Source: Lentibacillus saliphilus | Lineage (GTDB): Bacteria; Bacillota; Bacilli; Bacillales; Amphibacillaceae | Length of the DNA stretch: 64,000 bases | Assembly: GCF_019093865.1 (NCBI RefSeq) | Contig: NZ_JABJXD010000003.1 | Location: 246,714 to 310,713 of the forward strand | Direction: 5' to 3' | Shown here: positions 57,902 through 64,000 of the stretch, piece after piece | How the letters are laid out: every line of letters starts with the position of its first letter | Position numbering within the stretch: the first letter of the stretch is position 1 | The notes under the pieces: generated by a model | Database searches by the model: none | Told to the model about the DNA's origin: nothing | The model's input: the letters and a program-made list of their open reading frames with translations, nothing else | Translations under genes and position numbers: made by a program

Positions 57902-58066
57902 GAGATTCTTTAGAATCAGTGAGTGAGTGTGGTGCAAAAGGGAAACCCATTCAGTGGGCCTTTAAGGCCGAGGCCGGCAACAAAGGCTTACAGCCGCAGA
58001 GCAAACCACCAGTTCACACTGGTGGTTTTGATTATTCATTTAAGATTGCCGGTCTGCTTGTAAGCC

Positions 58067-59377
58067 TTAACGCACGATAACTTGCCCCATTAGCATGCCT
58101 TTTCCGACAAGCTGTTTATTACAATACATGTCAACGTCCAATTTAGCATACATTCGACCGATCTCCATGATTTTTGGTTTGATGATGATTTGACTATCAA
58201 TTGGAACAGGCTGGATGAAGTAGATTGTCATATTCTCAATCGATATATCGGCTCTCTTTTCATGTTGTAACATTTTTCGACAGGCTTGGTTCATAATGGA
58301 TGTAAACACACCATCTGCTAATGTACCGAGCTGATTCGTCATCTGTGGAATAACCGTCATTTTAAATGCCGTTTGACCCCGCTCCTCGGTCACCATATCC
58401 ATATGTGACGCGACGATATCCTCCATTTTCTCCCCAATTTGCGGCTGACGTTGAATTTGCTGCAATGCTTTAAGGACGTCTCGTCGGGAAACGACGCCTT
58501 CTAAAAGATAGCCTTTATCCACAACAGGAACGACTTCAATTCCTTCCCAAACCATAATATGCGCGGCATAAGCGAGTGATGTTTTTGGATGAACAACAAT
58601 CGGATTTTTCACCATTATTTTATCTAGCTTCACATGTTCCTGTTTCCCCATGATGTCTTTGTATGTAACCATACCTTTCACTCGAAGGGTTTTATCGACG
58701 ACAGGGAATCGTGTATGCCGGGTCTGTTCATTTAAAGCATACCAGCCATCAACAGTATCCATTACGGTTAAGTAAGCCGCTTTTTCCACAGGCGTATAAA
58801 TATCGCTCACACAAACAATTTCTTTCTTGATTAACTGATCATAAATAGCGCGATTAATCATGGCTGCGACTGTAAACGTATCGTAGCTCGTTGACATAAT
58901 CGGTAATGCTTTTTCATCTGCTAACTGTTTAATGCGCGCTGTCGTATCAAATCCTCCTGTAATTAACACCGCAGCGCCTTCTTCAAGCGCAAGCTCTTGA
59001 GCCTCAGTTCTATCCCCGACGATCAGCAAAGAATCAGCTTCAATATAGCGTTTAATGGCTTTCACTTGCATAGCACCAATTAAAAATTTATTTAAAGTCT
59101 TATGCAGTCCAGCTGCTCCGCCTAAAACTTGACCGTCAACAACGTTAATCACTTCAGCAAATGTTAGGTTTTCGATATTTTCCCGTTTTTTTTGTTCAAT
59201 TCTAATAGTCCCTACTCTTTCAATTGTGCTAACGAGGCCTTGGTTTTCAGCTTCTTTAATCGCTCTATAAGCTGTTCCTTCACTCACATCTAAATGCTTT
59301 GCAATGAGTCTAACTGATATTTTGTGTCCGATGTCTAATGATTCTATATACCGAATGATTTGTTCATGCTTCGTCAA
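58067..59377 (-). CDS. ytoI: YtoI-like protein: HTH, DRTGG, CBS pair and hotdog domain
   Basis: A 436-residue cytosolic protein. An N-terminal winged helix (ISVRLIAKHLDVSEGTAYRAI) is followed by a DRTGG domain (about 70-185), two CBS domains (about 195-310, VKNPIVVHPKTSLAYAA; EVVPVVDKGYLLEGVVSRRDV) and a C-terminal hotdog/thioesterase-like domain. It probably senses an adenine nucleotide through CBS; regulated target unknown. TTG start with a moderate GGTCGGTG site. Confidence 0.88.
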   Translation of the reverse strand: MTKHEQIIRYIESLDIGHKISVRLIAKHLDVSEGTAYRAIKEAENQGLVSTIERVGTIRIEQKKRENIENLTFAEVINVVDGQVLGGAAGLHKTLNKFLIGAMQVKAIKRYIEADSLLIVGDRTEAQELALEEGAAVLITGGFDTTARIKQLADEKALPIMSTSYDTFTVAAMINRAIYDQLIKKEIVCVSDIYTPVEKAAYLTVMDTVDGWYALNEQTRHTRFPVVDKTLRVKGMVTYKDIMGKQEHVKLDKIMVKNPIVVHPKTSLAYAAHIMVWEGIEVVPVVDKGYLLEGVVSRRDVLKALQQIQRQPQIGEKMEDIVASHMDMVTEERGQTAFKMTVIPQMTNQLGTLADGVFTSIMNQACRKMLQHEKRADISIENMTIYFIQPVPIDSQIIIKPKIMEIGRMYAKLDVDMYCNKQLVGKGMLMGQVIVR

Positions 59378-59449
59378 CGCGTGTCACCGACCTTCAACTG
59401 TTTTACACTGTTTCATTTATTTTATTATAACAGCTAGTCGGTGACAGGC

Positions 59450-59677
59450 TCAATCATTAAGTGTTTCACGTTCTAATTGACGATTCTGTTCCATGATTGG
59501 TGGTTCTGTTATTTGCAGCATCGTCGCTAAGTTTGCACCAACTACGAGTAAAAAAAAGATTAACCATCCCATCCAAAACATCCGCTCAATTCCAAGTATA
59601 GCCTCGGGAATGACCGGCCAGGCAAAATAAAGAAAAAAAGCTGCTAATAAAAGCTTTAGAATCGCATAATGTCGCAT
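59450..59677 (-). CDS. Small two-helix membrane protein, unknown
   Basis: A 75-residue protein with two hydrophobic segments (about 6-24 and 33-53) and a charged C-terminal tail (MEQNRQLERETLND). GGAGTGAG lies eight bases before the ATG. No family recognised. It lies between ytoI and the divergent prepilin peptidase gene. Confidence 0.65.
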   Translation of the reverse strand: MRHYAILKLLLAAFFLYFAWPVIPEAILGIERMFWMGWLIFFLLVVGANLATMLQITEPPIMEQNRQLERETLND

Positions 59678-59854
59678 TCAAGCTCACTCCTTTTTATAGC
59701 ATATGTAGCTTGGACACTGTTCATGCGTTCAATTGTAAGACCGGACACCTTTGCCTTTTTCTAAATCATAAACATGCCGGTCATTTCACTTGACCAATTT
59801 TCCAAATTAAATGACAATATATGTAAATATTTATGAAGGTGAAGGAGCATATAG

Positions 59855-60610
59855 ATGAATACGCTGTTAATAAGTAGTTTCTTTCTATTCGGAATAATTG
59901 TGGGATCTTTTTTGAATGTGGTTGGCTTGAGGCTTCCAATCAAGCAGTCATTTGTTCATGGTCGTTCAGAATGCCCACATTGTACCCATCCGTTAAAATG
60001 GTATGACCTTATTCCACTCATTTCATACATCATACAACGACAGAAATGTCGCTATTGCCACAAGAATATAGCACCTCTCTATCCTATTGTAGAGCTTTCA
60101 ACAGGTCTATTATTTGCATTTAGTGTACGTGCAATTGGATTAGAGACTGAATTGATGACAGCGCTTCTGCTTATCGCTCTGCTTATGATCATCTTGGTAT
60201 CGGACTTAACATATATGATCATACCGAACCGTCTTTTACTGTTTTTCTTTCCGCTCTTCATTTTAATGCGGTTGATTAACCCGTTAACACCGTGGTGGTC
60301 ATCTATTGCTGGAGCGTTAGGAGCGATGATTCTCCTTGCCCTAATTATTCTCATAAGTAAAGGTGGGATGGGGGCTGGAGATATGAAGTTATTCGGAGTA
60401 ATTGGTATTGTTCTTGGATTTAAGCAAACACTTCTCGCTTTTTTTCTATCGACCATTATCGGTGCCTTGATCGGTATCATTCTTTTAATGACAGAAGTGA
60501 TTGGACGTAAACAGCAAATTCCGTTTGGCCCGTATATCGTTATCGGAACACTGTTGACTTACTTTTTTGGTGAAAACCTGGCAAATTGGTATTTTGAATT
60601 ACTCATTTAA
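59855..60610 (+). CDS. Prepilin leader peptidase / N-methyltransferase (A24)
   Basis: A 251-residue polytopic aspartic peptidase. N-terminal GSFLNVVGLRLP, the four-Cys zinc region CPHCTHPL ... CRYCHKNI, first catalytic Asp in LVSDLTYMIIPN and second in GMGAGDMKLFG. It cleaves and methylates type IV prepilin-like proteins such as the ComG pseudopilins used in DNA uptake, as ComC does in B. subtilis. GAAGGAG nine bases before the ATG. No pilin genes are in the window, so the pathway is inferred. Confidence 0.93.
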   Translation: MNTLLISSFFLFGIIVGSFLNVVGLRLPIKQSFVHGRSECPHCTHPLKWYDLIPLISYIIQRQKCRYCHKNIAPLYPIVELSTGLLFAFSVRAIGLETELMTALLLIALLMIILVSDLTYMIIPNRLLLFFFPLFILMRLINPLTPWWSSIAGALGAMILLALIILISKGGMGAGDMKLFGVIGIVLGFKQTLLAFFLSTIIGALIGIILLMTEVIGRKQQIPFGPYIVIGTLLTYFFGENLANWYFELLI

Positions 60611-60770
60611 AGCGTCATACACACATTTCTAAAATAGGCGTACTGATTTACCTTTGTTTGGAAATAGTGTTTAGTGTTGTGATTAGATATTTGATATGCT
60701 AACAATCCGATAATCAAACGCTCATTATAAGCTATTTCAAGCCACATGCACGAAAACATCCAACCAAAAA

Positions 60771-60811
60771 CGAACGCATAAATGAGGCTGGTTGCCTCAT
60801 TTATGCGTTCG
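60771..60811 (-). terminator. Terminator of ytkL
   Basis: Perfect 17-bp stem (60771-60787 with 60795-60811) and 7-base loop, followed on the minus strand by GTTTTTGG; 12 bases past the ytkL stop. Confidence 0.88.
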
Positions 60812-60822
60812 TCAATGATGAG

Positions 60823-61503
60823 CTATATATCAAAAACCTCTCCGACCTGTAGCACCTTGCCATTCCCTGTTTTCACGCTCTTGGCAAAAGCATCTGGATC
60901 TTGTTCAATCACTGGAAAAGTATTGTAATGAACTGGCACAACTGTACGTGCTTGAATCCAATCAGCAGCTACGACCGCATCTTCTGGTCCCATCGTAAAA
61001 TTATCACCAATCGGTATAAATGCGACGTCGATATCATTCATATCACCGATAAGCTTAAGATCCGAGAAGAGGTTCGTGTCGCCAACGTGATAAATGGTTT
61101 TGCCCTCAATTGTTAATAAGATCCCTGTCGGCATTCCCGTATACACGATTGTACCATCTGGCTCTTCATAGGAAGAACTGTGAAAAGCCTTCGTCAGCTT
61201 GACACGTCCAAAGTCAAAGTTATAGGCACCACCAATATTCATACCATGTGTTTTTAATCCTTTTTGACCAAGATAAACAGCGAGCTCATTTGTCGCCACA
61301 ACCAACGCATCATTCCGTTTGGCAATTTCCACTGTATCGCCAACATGATCATTATGACCGTGCGTTAATAAAATGACATCGGCTTTGACCAAATCGGGGT
61401 CTAAATCACACAATGGATTACCTGTTATGAACGGGTCAATTAAAATCACATGATCGTTCGTTACGACTTTGACAACTGAATGGCCATGGTAAGACAATTT
61501 CAT
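60823..61503 (-). CDS. ytkL: UPF0173 metal-dependent hydrolase (beta-lactamase fold)
   Basis: A 226-residue metallo-beta-lactamase-fold protein with [10 protein letters not shown], a metal-binding His in [17 protein letters not shown] region and a late His in [10 protein letters not shown]. Matches B. subtilis YtkL; substrate unknown. ATG 61503 ([13 protein letters not shown]) is the family start, with GGGAG upstream. The frame to 61596 adds an unrelated 31-residue stretch and is not used. Cytosolic. Confidence 0.9.
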   Translation of the reverse strand: MKLSYHGHSVVKVVTNDHVILIDPFITGNPLCDLDPDLVKADVILLTHGHNDHVGDTVEIAKRNDALVVATNELAVYLGQKGLKTHGMNIGGAYNFDFGRVKLTKAFHSSSYEEPDGTIVYTGMPTGILLTIEGKTIYHVGDTNLFSDLKLIGDMNDIDVAFIPIGDNFTMGPEDAVVAADWIQARTVVPVHYNTFPVIEQDPDAFAKSVKTGNGKVLQVGEVFDI

Positions 61504-61622
61504 TTCACTACCAGCTCCCTTTTTGAATTCATTCTGTATATCTACTCCATTCATCATAACAAAAGGACAGCCTTTATCCAAAAAAGACTGTCCCAAATTG
61601 AAACGTAAGGCCCTGCAGGTAA

Positions 61623-62306
61623 TCAGCCTTGATCAGCTGTATCTTCAGTATTTATTTGCTTTTTAAGCTGGTCAAGCTCTTTTTCAACAGTGTCTTCTAA
61701 CTTGGCAAATTCATCATCCAATGTATATGCTTGTTCTGTTAAATCTTCACTCATTTCCGCTTCTGCTTCAAATTGAAGCACCTTCTCTTCCATCCGCTCA
61801 AACCCAAGCCGTGACTCGTCACCACCGATTGATGACATTGTTTGATTCATTTTTGTCCGTGTTTTAGCAGACTGTGCACGTGCCTTTAGCGCATCTTTCT
61901 TCAATTTCATATGCTCGTATTCGCGCTTCATTTCATCGAGCTGCTTTTTTAATGTGTCTGTATCCTCTTTTGCTTTTAACCACGTTTCATTTAATACATC
62001 TCGTTGTTTCGCATGGTCTTGCTTGTTCTGTAGTGCTCGACGGGCTAGGTCATCATCTCCTGCTTGAACAGCTTGCTCAGCTTGTTTTTGGCGTTTCAAA
62101 CTCATCGCTTCGGCATCATCTGCTTTACGCTTCAACACCTTTTCATGTGCCATCTGTTTGGCAATCGCGGCTTCTGCTTCTCGAATGTCCTCAGCCATAT
62201 CCCTCATAAATTGATCAAGCATTTTAACAGGGTCCTCTGCTTTATCCAGCATCGCATTCATTTCGGCACCAACAACTGTTTTCATACGTTTGAAAAATTT
62301 AAACAT
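61623..62306 (-). CDS. PspA/IM30 family protein
   Basis: A 227-residue, almost fully helical coiled-coil protein ([20 protein letters not shown], with [15 protein letters not shown] and a long charged helix to residue 150). PspA/Vipp1 proteins bind and stabilise stressed membranes. GGAGGG lies seven bases before ATG 62306. No psp or lia regulators are nearby; it lies between ytkL and the divergent M24 peptidase gene, so how it is induced is not visible. Confidence 0.9.
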   Translation of the reverse strand: MFKFFKRMKTVVGAEMNAMLDKAEDPVKMLDQFMRDMAEDIREAEAAIAKQMAHEKVLKRKADDAEAMSLKRQKQAEQAVQAGDDDLARRALQNKQDHAKQRDVLNETWLKAKEDTDTLKKQLDEMKREYEHMKLKKDALKARAQSAKTRTKMNQTMSSIGGDESRLGFERMEEKVLQFEAEAEMSEDLTEQAYTLDDEFAKLEDTVEKELDQLKKQINTEDTADQG

Positions 62307-62456
62307 GGTCAAGCCCTCCTTATATATTTGGATGATTCCCTCTTTCATCAGTTAATAGACGTACGATTCTTTTAACAAAAAGGTTTCACATCTATCATTG
62401 ATAAACATTTTTGTTATAATGGGATCAATACATTTTTCCAAAGAGGTGCCACACAT

Positions 62457-63554
62457 ATGACAGACCAATTGAACCATTTACTAAAAGATATGATGCAACA
62501 AAACATGGATAGTGTCCTTGTGACATCACAAGCGAACGTTTTTTATTTAAGTGGGTATGATTCTGATCCCCATGAGCGGGTCATTGCATTATTTGCTGAC
62601 CTTGTCCATGAACCGATCTTAATTGTACCTAGCATGGAAGCACAGGATGCGCAAAAAGCTGGCTGGTCTCATAACATCATTGCCTATCATGATCACGAGA
62701 ATCCTTGGGACCTCCTTCTTGACCAGTTAAACACTTTCACTGAGCAGCCAAAAACAATCGGTCTAGAATATGACCACTTAACGTTAGAACGATATTATGA
62801 AGTATCCCGTATTATGCCGAATATTAATACTGTGGATGCACAAGGTATGCTCTCCGGAGCAAGACGCATTAAACAGACGGATGAATACAACCATTTAAAA
62901 GAAGCTGCACAATTAGCTGACTATGGTGTTGAGCTTGGCGTAGCAGCTTTAAAAGAAGGTGTTTCAGAACTGGAGGTCATTGCTGCAATTGAGTTCGGAT
63001 TAAAGCAACGTGGTGTTGAAGCCATGTCATTCTCCACGATGGTGTTATTCGGAGAAAAAGCAGCTTCACCACATGGAACGCCAGGAACAAGACAGCTTAA
63101 AGCTGGAGACTTGGTTTTATTCGATTTAGGCGTCATTCATAAAGGCTATTGTTCAGATATTTCAAGAACGGTCGCATATCAATCGATTAATGAACAGCAA
63201 CAGAAGATTTATAATACTGTCTTGGTGGCGCAACAAAAAGCGATCGATCATTCAATGATTGGTACGCCTGTTGGTGAGATTGACAGTGTTGCAAGAACAC
63301 ACATTGCTGCAGAAGGGTTTGGAGAACACTTCCCACACCGAATTGGGCATGGAATTGGCATTCAAACTCATGAAGGGCCATCCATGCATAGTGACAATAC
63401 ACTTCCTTTAGAGAGCGGGATGTGTTACACGATTGAACCCGGTATTTATGTATCAGACTTGGCAGGTGTCAGAATTGAAGACATGATTTATATGACCAAT
63501 GATGGTGCTGAAGTGCTTACGCAATACCCTAAGGACCTGCAAATCATTGAGTAA
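62457..63554 (+). CDS. M24B family Xaa-Pro dipeptidase/aminopeptidase
   Basis: A 365-residue cytosolic metallopeptidase cutting Xaa-Pro bonds. The N-terminal creatinase-like domain (to about 130) precedes the pita-bread catalytic domain with all five metal ligands: Asp223 (LFDLGVI), Asp234 (CSDISRT), His298 (RIGHGIG), Glu327 (TIEPGIY) and Glu341 (VRIEDMI). AAAGAGGTG lies about eight bases before the ATG. Similar to PepQ-type proteins (YkvY/YqhT) of Bacillus. Alone on the plus strand. Confidence 0.93.
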   Translation: MTDQLNHLLKDMMQQNMDSVLVTSQANVFYLSGYDSDPHERVIALFADLVHEPILIVPSMEAQDAQKAGWSHNIIAYHDHENPWDLLLDQLNTFTEQPKTIGLEYDHLTLERYYEVSRIMPNINTVDAQGMLSGARRIKQTDEYNHLKEAAQLADYGVELGVAALKEGVSELEVIAAIEFGLKQRGVEAMSFSTMVLFGEKAASPHGTPGTRQLKAGDLVLFDLGVIHKGYCSDISRTVAYQSINEQQQKIYNTVLVAQQKAIDHSMIGTPVGEIDSVARTHIAAEGFGEHFPHRIGHGIGIQTHEGPSMHSDNTLPLESGMCYTIEPGIYVSDLAGVRIEDMIYMTNDGAEVLTQYPKDLQIIE

Positions 63555-64000
63555 ACTGCGAAAAAAACGAATATTTCTTCCTTATAAATTTGTGTATGAC
63601 AAATAAGCTTGATAATTTATGATTTTTTTAAAATTAATCATTAAGCTATCTCCTCGTATAGTATATCTAGGCATTGATTTTAGGAATATATATTCTAAAT
63701 GATTTTTTAACATATATTCAGCTATAACGCCGTTACCTTTCACTGCAGGCGGACGCTTTCCGCGGGCACGGCCTCAGCCTCGGGTTAACAGGATGTTGGT
63801 CATGAAGGTGTGGCGATTGTCGTCGCGACTTTAGCCTTCCTACCTTTTTCTGCGGGGTCTTCGGACGCGTGCTGTTCCCGCTGGAGTCGCCGCCTTCCTT
63901 TTCAGGTAACTCAGTATGTGCGTATATTTCATAAATGAATGAACCTACATCATATATTAATTACTTGGGCGCTCTGAGACATTCCTAAATAATGGTCCTA
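63555..64000. other. Gene-free stretch at window end
   Basis: No open frame with a ribosome site was seen. An A/T-rich first 180 bases is followed by a GC-rich dispersed repeat (63736-63906) and then A/T-rich sequence to the edge. No clear terminator T-run hairpin follows the M24 peptidase gene. Confidence 0.6.
63736..63906. repeat. GC-rich dispersed intergenic repeat of Bacillaceae type
   Basis: About 170 bases, much richer in G/C than its surroundings. It opens with CTGCAGGCGGACGCTTTCCG then CGGGCACGGCCTCAGCC and closes with GTTCCCGCTGGAGTCGCCGCC. The two ends are imperfect inverted repeats (AGGCGGACGCTTTCCGCGGG against AGGCGGCGACTCCAGCGGG). I recall the same core as a recurrent intergenic element in many Bacillus-group genomes; it contains no gene. 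It looks like a MITE- or REP-like element. Confidence 0.75.

Larger units (their letters stand above)
57300..58035 (+). mobile_element. IS200-type insertion sequence (tnpA only)
   Basis: About 735 bases holding a single Y1 transposase gene between two end hairpins: left 57304-57326 (AACCCC-T-GGC / GCC-G-GGGGTT) and right 58003-58028 (AAACCACCAG / CTGGTGGTTT, perfect). No tnpB. IS200 elements have no terminal inverted repeats and insert next to short target motifs without duplication, so exact ends cannot be fixed here. It lies in the ytpI-ytoI intergenic space and breaks neither gene. Confidence 0.85.

Overview
The window reads as a stretch of chromosome from a spore-forming member of Bacillaceae. 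Spore and sporulation genes (sspI, ytxC, ytvI, ytrH, ytrI), T-box leaders, the L20-type infC leader and strong AGGAGG ribosome sites all point there. The gene order largely follows the Bacillus subtilis 250-260 degree region (etfB-fadB-fadR-lcfA ... pheTS ... infC-rpmI-rplT ... thrS ... polA-phoRP-mdh-icd-citZ ... pyk-pfkA-accAD ... dnaE ... nrnA). I would not name a species from this. Almost everything is on the minus strand.

Layout: 1-3.7 kb is a fatty-acid degradation locus (etfB partial, fadB, fadR, lcfA) with a perfect FadR operator. 3.8-9.4 kb holds yshE, mutS2, polX, a CvpA protein and zapA. The rnhC gene usual in this cluster is not here. 9.6-13.5 kb is pheST behind a T-box. 13.5-18.5 kb is an rRNA methyltransferase, sspI, a lytic transglycosylase, an M42 peptidase, a dUTPase-like protein and small membrane proteins. 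18.5-19.9 kb is infC-rpmI-rplT with an ATT-started infC and an attenuator leader.

20.0-24.5 kb is the only clearly accessory block in otherwise conserved order. It has a MacB/FtsX-type ABC transporter with a very large ectodomain, a twice-frameshifted small secreted protein, and a compact type I toxin/antisense-RNA-like module. The module is bracketed by two near-identical copies of the thrS terminator hairpin.

24.5-31 kb is thrS (T-box), ytxC, dnaI, dnaB, nrdR and an unknown gene. 31-44 kb is gapB (two matches to the CcpN site), coaE, mutM, polA, a PhoPR pair whose PhoR has no extracytoplasmic sensor, mdh-icd-citZ and ytvI/fxsA. 44-51 kb is pyk, pfkA and a malic enzyme-GntR-accD-accA operon with a palindromic GntR operator at its promoter. 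51-64 kb is dnaE, ytrHI, nrnA, ytpI, an IS200-type insertion sequence, ytoI, prepilin peptidase, ytkL, a PspA homologue, an M24 peptidase and a GC-rich dispersed repeat.

Together the core genes link fatty-acid turnover, lower glycolysis/TCA and replication/repair. Clear control sites for FadR, CcpN, a GntR regulator, T-boxes and ribosomal protein L20 can be read directly. No tRNA, rRNA or CRISPR array was seen. All family names come from reading the translations by eye. No database search was run.
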